Program-made: the position numbers and the translations under genes
Shown: piece after piece, positions 46,223-54,203 of the stretch
Numbering within the stretch: position 1 is the stretch's first letter
Layout of the letters: every line of letters starts with the position of its first letter
The notes under the pieces: model-generated
What the model saw: the letters and a program-made list of their open reading frames with translations, nothing else
Database searches by the model: none
Told to the model about the DNA's origin: nothing
Source: Bacteroidota bacterium
Lineage (GTDB): Bacteria; Bacteroidota; Bacteroidia; Chitinophagales; Chitinophagaceae
Direction of reading: 5' to 3'
Assembly: GCA_030706685.1 (NCBI GenBank)
Contig: JAUZOA010000001.1
Span: 1 to 64,000, forward strand
Length of the DNA stretch: 64,000 bases

Positions 46223-46864
46223 ATGAACTGTTTGATCGCGGCAGCCACTACAAAAGAAATCTCAGCTTTCCTTGATCATTATCGCAGCTCCCGCAACCGG
46301 CAGGATATTGATATTCTGATAACCGGGATCGGCCTGACGGCTACTACCTATTCGCTTGCAAAACAAATCAGCCTCAAAAAACCCGGTCTTATCATCCAGG
46401 CCGGTATTGCGGGTTGCTTTGACAAAAACATTTCACCGGGATCAGTTGTTGTGGTAAAGCAAGACTGCATTGCCGACCAAAGTGTAATAGAGAACAAACA
46501 ATTGAAAACAATGTTCGATACAGGCTTTATAAAACCGAACCAGTTCCCTTTCAGCAAAGGCTGGCTTATGAACCCCCATAAAGCCCTTATTCAACAAACA
46601 AAATTGAAAGCGGTAAAATCCATTTCTGTCAATCATATTACCACTTCCCGGCAAATGACGGACCTTTACCGCGATAAGTTTCAGCCTGTTCTTGAATCCA
46701 TGGAAGGAGCTTCCCTGCATTACGTATGCCTGTTGGAGAGAGTTCCTTTTTTACAAATAAGGAGCATCTCGAATTATATTGGCGAAAGAGATAAAAAGAA
46801 ATGGAACATGAAAGATGCTATTACTAACCTTAATAAGAAACTGGTTGAATTAATACAGATTTAA
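46223..46864 (+). CDS. mqnB: Futalosine hydrolase
   Basis: 213 residues of the nucleoside phosphorylase/hydrolase fold. Cleaves hypoxanthine from futalosine in the alternative menaquinone route. Blocks LITGIGLTATTYSLAKQI, IIQAGIAGCFDKNISPGSVVVV and SMEGASLHYVCLLERVPF (with a catalytic Glu) match MqnB; the C-terminal RSISNYIGERDKKKW is also diagnostic. The gene directly downstream is mqnD. These two are enough to infer that the organism makes menaquinone by the futalosine pathway; mqnA and mqnC are not in the window. Confidence 0.93.
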   Translation: MNCLIAAATTKEISAFLDHYRSSRNRQDIDILITGIGLTATTYSLAKQISLKKPGLIIQAGIAGCFDKNISPGSVVVVKQDCIADQSVIENKQLKTMFDTGFIKPNQFPFSKGWLMNPHKALIQQTKLKAVKSISVNHITTSRQMTDLYRDKFQPVLESMEGASLHYVCLLERVPFLQIRSISNYIGERDKKKWNMKDAITNLNKKLVELIQI

Positions 46865-46900
46865 TTGTTAGTAATTATTCATTAATAATTATTGATTCGT

Positions 46901-47773
46901 ATGACCTATACTCTCGGTTTCTCCCCTTGTCCCAACGACACTTTCATCTTTGATGCATTGGTGAATAAAAAGATTGATACGGAAGGGCTCAGTTTTGAAC
47001 CTGTGCTGGAAGATGTGGAAACACTGAATCAATGGGCGCTGCAGGGCAAATTGGATATCACCAAACTCAGCTTCCCGGCTTTTTTTCAATCCCTGGATAA
47101 ATATATTTTATTGAATGCAGGAAGCGCTTTGGGTAAAGGGGTGGGGCCGCTTTTAATATCGAAGTCAGAAGTTGGAAGCCAGAAGTCAGAAGTAGAACAT
47201 TTATCCATTGCATTACCCGGAACCAATACTACAGCCAATCTCTTATTTTCATTTGCCTTTCCTTCTGCAAAAAGGAAAATTTTTATCCGCTACAATGAAA
47301 TCGAAGACTTCATACTAAAAGACTTTTCGAAAGTCTCCCCCTCCGGGGGAGATGCAGAGGGGGCCGATTTAGGCGTAATCATCCACGAAAACCGTTTTAC
47401 CTACCAGCAAAAAGGGCTGCACAAAGTGCTGGATCTTGGCGAATACTGGGAAGAAAAAATGAAAGTTCCGATTCCGCTTGGCGGAATAGCTGCCAGGCGA
47501 TCACTTGACCCATCATTAAGCCTGAAAATTGACAGGTTGATCCGGAAAAGTCTTGAATACGCTTTCGCTAATTACCCGGCCATTCCTGCTTATGTAAAAC
47601 AACATTCACAAACAATGAGCGAAGACGTCATGCGGCAACATATCGACCTGTATGTAAATGATTATTCACTGGATCTCGGGAATGATGGGAGAAAAGCCAT
47701 TGAAATACTGCAACAGGTTTTTGCATCATCCAATGAAAAGGACAGTCTGCCCGCGGCTGATTTATTTCTTTAG
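46901..47773 (+). CDS. mqnD: 1,4-dihydroxy-6-naphthoate synthase
   Basis: 290 residues from the ATG at 46901 (MTYTLGFSPCPNDTFIFDAL); a TTG at 46892 is less likely. MqnD converts cyclic dehypoxanthine futalosine to 1,4-dihydroxy-6-naphthoate. SPCPNDTFIF, LDITKLSFPA and GVIIHENRFTY are family markers and the fold is that of periplasmic-binding proteins. Two segments look inserted: residues 88-99 (SKSEVGSQKSEV) and about 140-155 (KDFSKVSPSGGDAEGA). Both are encoded by DNA resembling the dyad and hairpin repeats of intergenic regions. The frame is preserved. Its 3' end overlaps the convergent photolyase gene by 12 bases. Confidence 0.93.
   Translation: MTYTLGFSPCPNDTFIFDALVNKKIDTEGLSFEPVLEDVETLNQWALQGKLDITKLSFPAFFQSLDKYILLNAGSALGKGVGPLLISKSEVGSQKSEVEHLSIALPGTNTTANLLFSFAFPSAKRKIFIRYNEIEDFILKDFSKVSPSGGDAEGADLGVIIHENRFTYQQKGLHKVLDLGEYWEEKMKVPIPLGGIAARRSLDPSLSLKIDRLIRKSLEYAFANYPAIPAYVKQHSQTMSEDVMRQHIDLYVNDYSLDLGNDGRKAIEILQQVFASSNEKDSLPAADLFL
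47160..47197. repeat. GAAGTCAGAAGT repeat inside mqnD
   Basis: GAAGTCAGAAGTTGGAAGCC is followed at once by AGAAGTCAGAAGT: a short tandem of 7-9 nt words of the style found in intergenic arrays. It encodes SKSEVGSQKSEV in MqnD, at a position where homologues have a brief loop. Confidence 0.6.
47325..47372. repeat. CTCCCC hairpin repeat inside mqnD
   Basis: TCTCCCCC / TCC / GGGGGAGA is a perfect 8-bp stem with a 3-base loop at 47334-47352. It is flanked by TTTCGAAAGTC and by GAGGGGGCCGATTTAGG. It resembles the element in the alpha/beta hydrolase (9547-9709) and encodes the unusual residues SPSGGDAEGA. Confidence 0.65.
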
Positions 47774-49084
47774 CGCTTGACTGTATACTTCAAGGCATCT
47801 CTTTCTTGCCGATTCATGATCAACGATTGGCGAGGGGTAAGTCAATTCTTCCAATTCCGGCACCCATTTTCTTATATATTTCAACTCCGGGTCGAATTTT
47901 TTGGTTTGCAACCAGGGATTGAATATCCTGAAATAAGGTGCCGCATCACAGCCGCTGCCGGCGGCCCATTGCCAGCCACCGTTATTGGCGGCCAGGTCGT
48001 AGTCCAGCAGTTTTTTTGCGAAGTAGGCTTCTCCCCATCGCCAGTCAACCAATAAATGCTTTGCCAGGAATGAAGCTACTATCATGCGAACACGATTATG
48101 CATATAGCCTGTTGTATTCAATTCCCGCATTCCCGCGTCCACAATCGGGTAGCCGGTTTGTCCTTTGCACCAGGCTTCAAATTCCTTTTCGTTATTCCTC
48201 CATTTTATCTTGTCATATTCGGGCTTGAATGAATGCTGAACTACCCGCGGGAAATGCCATACTATCATTTGATAAAAGTCCCGCCAGATCAGTTCATTCA
48301 AAAAAGTTTCATTCAATGCTCCCGCTTCCTTTGCCAGCCTGCGGATACTGATAGTACCAAAACGAAGATGTACACTTAACCGGGAAGTCCCCGGTATTGC
48401 CGGTAAATCCCGTTGCGTGGTATAGTTCCTGATAATATCTTCTTTCCATCGGCGCGGGGGAAAAGTTTCGCCGGCCGGTTCAAATCTCATGGAGGATAAA
48501 GAAGGTATCTGTTTAGCCGGTTGTTGATAAAAATGCGCGAAGTATTTCCTGGTAGGATAGGATCTCAAATAAAAATCATTCAAAACCGCCTTCCATTTCC
48601 GGGAATAGGGTGTAAAAACAGTATAGGGCTTGCCATCATCCTTGATTACTTCGTTCTTTTCAAATATTACCTGGTCCTTATACGTATGAAAAACAATTCC
48701 GTTCTCCTTCAGCAGGCTGTTTATCTCCCGGTCCCTTTTTACTGCATAAGGCTCATAGTCGTGGTTGGCAAAAACTTTTTCAATGGCATATTCCTGTACT
48801 AATTGTTTATAGATGGCCGCAGGAAACCCGTACCGGGCGTCTATGGTGGAACCAAGCTTTACCAGTTCATTTTGCAACTCTTCAAGAGCCCCGTGAATAA
48901 ACTCCACCCTTCTGTCTTTTTTATCCTCTCCCCCGGAGCCCGCCACCAATTCATCGAGAATATTCCTGTCAAAAATAAAAAGGGGAACAAGCGGTTTCCC
49001 TTCATTTAATGCATGGTACAAACCGGCATTGTCTTCCAGCCTCAGGTCGCGGCGAAACCAGAAAATATTTACAAGAGGTTTCAT
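47762..49084 (-). CDS. phrB: Deoxyribodipyrimidine photolyase / cryptochrome family
   Basis: 440 residues. Light-driven repair of cyclobutane pyrimidine dimers is expected for this class I-like form. N-terminal antenna domain begins VNIFWFRRDLRLEDNAGL. The FAD-binding domain has TSRLSVHLRFGTISIR, LIWRDFYQMI, GYPIVDAGMRELNTTGYMHN, the RMIVASFLAKHLLVDWRWGE region and DYDLAANNGGWQWAAGSGCD. The Trp residues of the electron-transfer chain appear present. Its 3' end overlaps convergent mqnD by 12 bases, and its start overlaps the pabC-like gene by 4, suggesting co-translation. A cryptochrome-type signalling role is possible but less likely. Confidence 0.92.
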   Translation of the reverse strand: MKPLVNIFWFRRDLRLEDNAGLYHALNEGKPLVPLFIFDRNILDELVAGSGGEDKKDRRVEFIHGALEELQNELVKLGSTIDARYGFPAAIYKQLVQEYAIEKVFANHDYEPYAVKRDREINSLLKENGIVFHTYKDQVIFEKNEVIKDDGKPYTVFTPYSRKWKAVLNDFYLRSYPTRKYFAHFYQQPAKQIPSLSSMRFEPAGETFPPRRWKEDIIRNYTTQRDLPAIPGTSRLSVHLRFGTISIRRLAKEAGALNETFLNELIWRDFYQMIVWHFPRVVQHSFKPEYDKIKWRNNEKEFEAWCKGQTGYPIVDAGMRELNTTGYMHNRVRMIVASFLAKHLLVDWRWGEAYFAKKLLDYDLAANNGGWQWAAGSGCDAAPYFRIFNPWLQTKKFDPELKYIRKWVPELEELTYPSPIVDHESARKRCLEVYSQALKK

Positions 49085-49920
49085 GAATAGAGCGGGGCAA
49101 TTATTTCCCGGAAGATTTCCAGGGTCCGGGTATTGCTATAGGTTTTATCCCTGAACCGTTTTACCCATCTTATACCATACATGGCGTTGGTTAAAAATAT
49201 TTCATCAAACGTGTCCATATCATTTTTTGTTACAATTCCTTCCCGCATATCAAAACCGGATGCGGGCAATTTTTCTGTCAAAAACCTTCGCATCACGCCG
49301 TTCACGCAACCTTCGGCCAGCGCCGGGGTGATAATGAGTTTATTTTTCACCAGGAAAATATTGGCAATGGTAGCGTCCGCGATATGTCCCTTTACATTAC
49401 AAAGAAGACAATCATTCAGTTTATTCTTTTTGGCAAACAGGGCTGCCATAGCATAAGGAAGGTAATTGGCCGATTTAAGGTTGGAGAAACCGTCGCAACT
49501 TTTTTGTGCATCCGGGAAGATATCAATGACAAGACCGTTGGTATTGATCCGGTTGACAGTTTCATCAACCGGCCAGCATTCTATGAGCCATTGCAGTTTT
49601 TGGTCTCCGTCGTACAGACCGCCATTACCCCGGGAAACAGACAGTCTTATTCTTGCCAGTTCTTCACATTTATTCTTTTTGCAAAGAGCCGAAATATCCT
49701 GTCGCAGTCTTTGGGGTTTGAAGAGGGACGGTATGCTGAATTTCAATAATTCGAGCCCGTTGAATAATCTTTCAAAATGATAGTTCCCGAGAATGATTTC
49801 GCCGCGGATAAGTTTCATGGTCTCAAAGAGCCCGTCTCCGTAACGATAGCCCCGGTTGTCGGCCATCAGTACAGGCTTATTGACGGGAAGTATTTTGCCA
49901 TTGAGGCAAAGGCTGTTCAT
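49081..49920 (-). CDS. pabC: Class IV aminotransferase / aminodeoxychorismate lyase-like
   Basis: 279 residues from the ATG at 49920 (MNSLCLNGKILPVNKPVLMADNR). An upstream in-frame ATG adds nine hydrophobic residues and is less likely. Fold type IV PLP enzyme: RGYRYGDGLFETMK (23-36), Schiff-base Lys at 149 (SNLKSANYLPYAMA) and phosphate loop EGCVNGVMRRFL. The residue near ADATIANIF where many members have Glu (for example TE-TISN) is Asp or Ala here. PabC, giving 4-aminobenzoate for folate, is plausible given nearby folE, but a D-amino acid or branched-chain transaminase cannot be excluded. It overlaps the photolyase gene by 4 bases. Confidence 0.75.
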   Translation of the reverse strand: MNSLCLNGKILPVNKPVLMADNRGYRYGDGLFETMKLIRGEIILGNYHFERLFNGLELLKFSIPSLFKPQRLRQDISALCKKNKCEELARIRLSVSRGNGGLYDGDQKLQWLIECWPVDETVNRINTNGLVIDIFPDAQKSCDGFSNLKSANYLPYAMAALFAKKNKLNDCLLCNVKGHIADATIANIFLVKNKLIITPALAEGCVNGVMRRFLTEKLPASGFDMREGIVTKNDMDTFDEIFLTNAMYGIRWVKRFRDKTYSNTRTLEIFREIIAPLYS

Positions 49921-49996
49921 GCGATGAAAATAAAATAAAAAAACCACCCCGCCTGAGGCGGGATGGCATTACTTTATGCAGATACTCTCTAAGCGA

Positions 49997-50671
49997 TTAA
50001 TGTTGTTCTACAAGACCTGCTTTGACGGCATACATCACCAGGCCGGCCATTGATTTGGTGCCTGTCTTTGTTTTGAGTTTATCGCGGATAGCTTCTACTG
50101 TTCTTGGGCTTAGGTCAACGATATCGGCGATCTCTTTGGTGCTCTTTTCATCGCACATCAGTTTCAGGATCGTTATTTCCTTATCCGTAAGCTGTACATC
50201 CGCAGGCATTGACGATTCTACCGTACGCTTGGTACGCAGACCACTAAGAAGGGCTTTATTAGTAAGGTCATTGAAATAAAAGTCCTGCTCAAAGACGCCG
50301 CGAATAGCTTCATAGATCATTTCTGAGCCCGATTCCTTGGTCAGGTAGGAATTGGCGCCTATCTCCATCATCCGGGAGATCACGGAATGATCATTATGCA
50401 TAGAGAGCATGATCACTTTAATATTGGGGTATAGCTTCTTTATTTCCGGCAGCGTAGCCAGGCCATCCATAATCGGCATCTGGATATCCAGCAATACTAC
50501 ATCAGGCTGGATATGGCGAAGGAGATTAAGCAATTGCATGCCATTCTCCGCTTCGGCTACCATTTGAATGTCTTTACGGCTGGAAAGAGAAGTTTTTACT
50601 CCCGTACGGAATAAAGCGTGGTCATCGGCAATAGCCACTTTAATAACAGCGTTGGTTTCGTGATTTTTCAT
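49997..50671 (-). CDS. NarL/FixJ-type response regulator (sRNA-linked copy A)
   Basis: 224 residues from the ATG at 50671 (MKNHETNAVIKVAIADDHAL). The frame is open 70 codons further upstream, but that part lacks family similarity. Receiver: DDH at 16-18, phosphoacceptor D62 (PDVVLLDIQMPIMDG), YLTKESG. LuxR-type DNA-binding domain about 160-220 (LTDKEITILKLMCDEKSTKE, VDLSPRTVEAIRDKL). It is a close paralogue of the regulator at 56461. Both have the same divergent neighbour, a candidate small RNA about 270-290 bases away. No kinase gene is adjacent. Regulated genes are unknown. Confidence 0.9.
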   Translation of the reverse strand: MKNHETNAVIKVAIADDHALFRTGVKTSLSSRKDIQMVAEAENGMQLLNLLRHIQPDVVLLDIQMPIMDGLATLPEIKKLYPNIKVIMLSMHNDHSVISRMMEIGANSYLTKESGSEMIYEAIRGVFEQDFYFNDLTNKALLSGLRTKRTVESSMPADVQLTDKEITILKLMCDEKSTKEIADIVDLSPRTVEAIRDKLKTKTGTKSMAGLVMYAVKAGLVEQH

Positions 50672-50922
50672 GGGGTTGTTGATATTGGGTAAAAAAAAGG
50701 TGGACTTTAAGTTTTTTGGTTTAGTGTTTCTTGCAAGTGCAAATTGAAAAATTCCTGCAACATATCCCATAGTAGAAGTACTTGATTTAACATTTGCGGA
50801 AAGTACCGGCGTAAAGACTTTGATATAAATCAACTCTCCTAGAACATTTACGTATGCCATATCAGGTGATATTACGAGCATACCAGTAAATACCGAATAA
50901 TCGAAATTGAGAAGTTATGCTC

Positions 50923-50953
50923 TTGTACACATAGCGCTGTGCATATATTTTTG
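50923..50953 (+). promoter_or_regulatory. Bacteroidota-type promoter for candidate sRNA A
   Basis: TTG at 50923-50925 and TATTTTTG (TANNTTTG) at 50946-50953 with a 20-base spacer. The same elements and spacing occur in copy B (57352-57382). The inferred start falls at the base of the closing stem. Confidence 0.65.
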
Positions 50954-50959
50954 TTTCAG

Positions 50960-51085
50960 AAAGTTGATTGCAAAGGATGATTCGTTTATCCTACTCATCC
51001 AATGTCCAAACCGTCCAGAAAGTCATTTCCAAATCCTTAGAAAAACCAGACGACACTCTCCTACCAATCAACTTTCTATTTTTTT
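50960..51085 (+). ncRNA. Candidate structured small RNA, copy A
   Basis: A transcript of about 126 nt can be drawn from the promoter at 50923-50953. Its ends pair perfectly over 11 bp (AAAGTTGATTG 50960-50970 with 51065-51075) and are followed by a run of seven T (51079-51085), as in an intrinsic terminator. The interior is rich in TCC words (CATCCAATGTCC, AACCGTCC, TTTCC, ATCC) and has a small GGAT/ATCC hairpin. A homologue lies at 57387-57520 in an equivalent place next to a paralogous regulator. Conserved promoter, ends and inner words, with the body partly diverged, support a real RNA. It matches no family I can name. 6S RNA is an alternative, but the interior lacks an obvious long rod. 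Confidence 0.55.
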
Positions 51086-51230
51086 CAGCTAAACCGTTTT
51101 TAATTCCACCGATCGTATGGAAAACCAGGACCAGCTATGAATTTTTTCCGATCAGCCATTAACCGTTAAGCCTTGTCCCTTTGAAACACAGCCTATAATT
51201 CTCAAATACTTTCTTTCATAACAGTAACGT

Positions 51231-51259
51231 AACCCCTGCCCGATGGAGGGGTTTTTTTT
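51231..51259 (+). terminator. Rho-independent terminator
   Basis: AACCCCT at 51231-51237 pairs with AGGGGTT at 51247-51253 around a 9-base loop, and the T-run extends to 51259 (eight T). No protein-coding gene precedes it on the plus strand. It must end either read-through from sRNA A or a second short transcript starting after 51090 (a weak TATAATTC box at 51194-51201). Confidence 0.8.
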
Positions 51260-51368
51260 ATTCCGTGCAGTACCAGGCAGCTTGCCGCATACGGACGGGG
51301 TGGTGTCCGGGAATGTGACAGGCTGTTTTGTTATAATACTTTTTAAGTATTTCGCAATGCTATCTAAA

Positions 51369-51467
51369 GCCTATCGAGTGCCTATCTAATGCCTATCAAC
51401 AGCCTATGGAATACCTATGGAATGCCTATCCAATGCCTATCAACAACCCATGAGCGGCCCATAATTG
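51369..51467. repeat. 11-nt tandem array, consensus GCCTATCNAAT
   Basis: Nine consecutive 11-nt units without any indel: GCCTATCGAGT, GCCTATCTAAT, GCCTATCAACA, GCCTATGGAAT, ACCTATGGAAT, GCCTATCCAAT, GCCTATCAACA and two weaker units. A shortened unit precedes at 51359-51368. Confidence 0.85.
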
Positions 51468-51568
51468 GTCTCTTTAAAACATACCGGGCACAAAGCCCTT
51501 ATCGCTTGTCCGTTCAGTCAGGACAGGCAGTGTTTGTCTGACCGGCGAGGCGGGTACATCATGTATCT

Positions 51569-51788
51569 GGCAGGGATGTTTCACGGATCTCCCTTGGATT
51601 TCCCTTGGGTCTCCAATATGTCCCGGTCGAGTGTCGCATATGAGTCCATACCGAGTGGCATGGATGTCCCATATATCCGGCACGGATGTCTCATATATCT
51701 GGCATGGATCTCTCATGCATCCCTCCCGGATGTTTCATGCATAAACCATGCATTCGGCATGAATGACTCATGGATAACCGGGAGGCTT
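51569..51788. repeat. 22-nt tandem array, consensus GGCATGGATGTCTCATATATCC
   Basis: Ten consecutive 22-nt units fit without indels. The clearest are those starting at 51657, 51679, 51701 and 51723, which share the frame G-CA-GGATGT-TCAT. 22 nt is twice the 11-nt period of the neighbouring arrays, and the phase equals that of the array starting at 51844 (distance 275 = 25 x 11). An ORF over this tract is an artefact. Confidence 0.75.
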
Positions 51789-51843
51789 CTCCCGGGGGAC
51801 AGGGGTGTGTATAGTAAACTGCGCCTATAGAAGAAGTTTTAAG

Positions 51844-52096
51844 GTAGCGTTACCCTTGTATCCAGGTAGTGTTTCCCTTGTATGATGGCAGCTATATGAT
51901 AGCCAGATGAACGCTATATGAAAGCAATATGACTGTATTCATCCCGTGTTTCCCTTGTGTTTGGCCCGCGTTCAGATAACGTTCAGATAGCGTTGGGCTG
52001 GTGTTTGGGTAACGTTTGGGTAGCGTTGAGGTAACGTGTAGGTAGCATTTCTCCTGCATTAACGCTGCATTCAGCCCGCATTAACCATGCATTCCT
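51844..52096. repeat. 11-nt array of drifting units, 23 in register
   Basis: 253 bases divide exactly into 23 units of 11 nt. Neighbouring units resemble each other while the sequence drifts along the array, for example GTAGCGTTACC, GTAGTGTTTCC, AACGCTATATG, ATAACGTTCAG, GTAACGTTTGG, GTAGCGTTGAG, GCTGCATTCAG, CCCGCATTAAC. Positions 5-8 are mostly C-(G/A)-T-T. No reading frame is intended, since 11 is not a multiple of three. Confidence 0.8.
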
Positions 52097-52302
52097 TCAT
52101 TTAGACTTCAATCAATTAGTTGCGTACCAGGGATTACAAACCAGGGGAAATAGTCAGAACCGGTTATATTATCCGAATAATCATTGAAGATTGTGAAGCC
52201 TGTTTTTATATATAAAAAATCCTTCTTTGCTTTTCGGGAGTCGTGGTTATATGGAGGTGGTATCACTTACGCCTGCACAAGAATACCAATGGCGGTATAA
52301 CC
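52097..52302. other. Intergenic stretch, nothing recognised
   Basis: About 200 AT-rich bases beyond the sigma factor's 3' end. No gene or strong terminator was seen. Confidence 0.4.
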
Positions 52303-52845
52303 CTAGATAGTTTCAAACTTCTTTTGTAATGAGCGGATGCCACGAGCCTGGCGGACTCTTATTGTATCTACCGTCAAATTCAATTCCCTGGCAATTGCGC
52401 TAATTGTCTTTCCCTGTATAAAGAGCATTTCAAAAACGATCCGGTGGTCGGCCGGGAGAGATGCAATGGTGCCGTATACCTCCGCCATCACTTCGGCCAG
52501 GCTGCTATCATTGGGAGGAGGAACCGGGTAAGAATTTTTTTGTTGTCGTATGTCCCTGCGTTCATTAAGCGCCCGGCTCATCCGGTTAATGCAATCATTC
52601 CGGACATAAGTATAAAGCCAGAATTTAATGTCATTGTATTGATGGAAGATGGTACGCCGGTACCATAGCTGGATAAAAGCCATATCCGTTACCTCCCCCG
52701 CCGCTCCTCCTTCGTTGAGAAAGCGGAAAGCAAAATAAGTAAGCGGCGAATGCAGCTCTTTGAAGAAATAATTAAATCCTTGCCGCTCGCCACGCTGCAA
52801 AGAGCCTACATAGAAATCTATATCTTTTTCGGGGATCTTCTTCAT
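52303..52845 (-). CDS. ECF-type RNA polymerase sigma factor
   Basis: 180 residues. Region 2 is about 20-90 (PLTYFAFRFLNEGGAAGEVTD, FIQLWYRR, IKFWLYTYVRNDCINRMSR) and region 4 is about 120-175 (TIASLPADHRIVFEMLFIQG, ISAIARELNLTVDTIRVRQA). The FWLYTY-RN form is typical of Bacteroidota ECF factors that normally pair with FecR-like anti-sigma factors and SusC/D genes. No anti-sigma gene adjoins it. The only FecR-like sequence in the window is the fragment at 15.5 kb. Target genes are unknown. Confidence 0.9.
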   Translation of the reverse strand: MKKIPEKDIDFYVGSLQRGERQGFNYFFKELHSPLTYFAFRFLNEGGAAGEVTDMAFIQLWYRRTIFHQYNDIKFWLYTYVRNDCINRMSRALNERRDIRQQKNSYPVPPPNDSSLAEVMAEVYGTIASLPADHRIVFEMLFIQGKTISAIARELNLTVDTIRVRQARGIRSLQKKFETI

Positions 52846-53489
52846 TTACCAGGGTTAAAGGTTACCATAAAGTTCCGTCAATTATTAATTAAAGGTTCAA
52901 TAATAATAAGTTATTCTGAAATAAATCTTATTGATCTCCAGAGAAGATCACTGTCGTATGCTAAAATTTGAGATTTGTCAATTATTCTTAACCAAATTGT
53001 TATGATAGGGCCTGAGCGGTAGAAAACCATTTCTGTTGAAATATTCCGCAGGATCTTATTTCTTTTTAAAATTATTATTTTAATTAATCTGGCCCTTTTT
53101 GCGCCGGTTGCTATGATTTCTGCAGATCAATTCCCGGGCGAACAATTACCGTAAAACCGTCGGATAAATTATGTGAGCTGTTGACTTTTGCATGTACCAG
53201 CCATGTCGATACCTGGTTTTCGGCATTCCTACAGTATCTGGCCAATGCTTATTAAAACTACTATTAAAGCATAGCCATCTCCGGGTGGTATTTCATATAA
53301 AGTTTTTTCTATATTTTTTTGTTGAAGGTTATAATGATAATCCCGGGTTATTCTCTGGGTATCAAAGAGCTATCCAGCCAAAATTGAAGAAGATTCCTGG
53401 TCAGAACAAGGGGAAAAACACTTTTTTACCGTTTTTTTTCTGTCCCATAGAAGGTAATAAGTCTGTATTTTAAATTTGAAATTAAGAAT
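52846..53489. other. AT-rich intergenic region
   Basis: About 640 bases between the sigma factor (minus) and the seven-TM gene (plus). The short plus-strand frame at 53192-53473 has no recognisable motif and is probably chance. No clear RNA or repeat was seen. Base composition falls markedly towards the seven-TM gene. Confidence 0.45.
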
Positions 53490-54203
53490 ATGGACCGCTT
53501 TGAAAAAATGATAAAATTACTTGATAGTCGATACTATAGTGACTTGATTGTGGCAGTTTTTGAATTAATTGCTATCATTACTGGTTTAATATATGCCCGA
53601 AAAGATAAAACAAGTGTATTTTTTCTTGCCTATCTTATTTTCGATTTTTTGATTATAATAGTCGATTATGGCATTTTATATTGCTATTTTTCTGAGAAGG
53701 AATTTTCAAATTTTGTTTGCTTTACTAACACCCTTATTTCGTTTGCAGAACTATTAGCATATTATCATTTTTTTCTTAAAATCATTCATAGTAAGAATAC
53801 TAATAAACTAATGAAAATTTTAAGGGTAGTCTTTAGTGTTATTATAGCTATATTTATTACAACTGGGTATGGATTCTTGACAAACAGGTTTGCTTATGTT
53901 TCTCTTTTAATTGGTGTTATAGAACTCCTGTTTCTAGTGCCCCCCAGTTTTGTTTATTTTTACGAACTTTTGAAGAACGAACCTATAATAGATCTCTATA
54001 AGCGTCCTTCTTTCTGGATTGTTACGGGAATCTTTTTTTATTCTGTAGTATCAATCCCTGACTACCTTATTGAAAGGTCTGTAGCTTATTACAAGCCAAA
54101 ATATTGGAATATCACAAATTTATTGCTCTTTAGTATCCCTATTTCCATTAATTCCATTTTTCTTACCAAGGCCTTCCTATGCAAAAAAACGCTGACGATA
54201 TAG
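53490..54203 (+). CDS. Seven-TM protein of signalling module 1
   Basis: 237 residues, no recognised family. Seven hydrophobic segments can be marked at about 19-37, 44-68, 75-99, 110-130, 135-160, 175-193 and 208-230, with short loops and no large soluble domain. It is AT-rich compared with the kinase gene that follows. Its stop overlaps the kinase start by 25 bases, so translation is coupled. The protein at 58084 has the same pattern (a short basic loop after TM1, and an FW pair at the start of TM6: SFWIVTGIFFY and FFWVSIGLFIY) and the same downstream gene order. I infer that these are the input subunits of split sensor kinases. The signal is unknown. Confidence 0.75.
   Translation: MDRFEKMIKLLDSRYYSDLIVAVFELIAIITGLIYARKDKTSVFFLAYLIFDFLIIIVDYGILYCYFSEKEFSNFVCFTNTLISFAELLAYYHFFLKIIHSKNTNKLMKILRVVFSVIIAIFITTGYGFLTNRFAYVSLLIGVIELLFLVPPSFVYFYELLKNEPIIDLYKRPSFWIVTGIFFYSVVSIPDYLIERSVAYYKPKYWNITNLLLFSIPISINSIFLTKAFLCKKTLTI

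Noticed and set aside
50672-50881. 70-residue N-terminal extension of the regulator at 49997
   Set aside because: It lacks family similarity; the internal ATG gives the usual short lead into the receiver domain.
51465-51830. 121-codon open frame on the plus strand
   Set aside because: It lies over the 22-nt array; the translation is repeat-driven, has no domain or coding character, and is not matched by a start signal.
51369-52096. CRISPR array
   Set aside because: Units are contiguous at 11 or 22 nt with no unique spacers, and no cas gene is nearby.
53192-53473. 93-codon plus-strand frame before module 1
   Set aside because: AT-rich, hydrophobic and Cys-containing translation without motif; no counterpart upstream of module 2.
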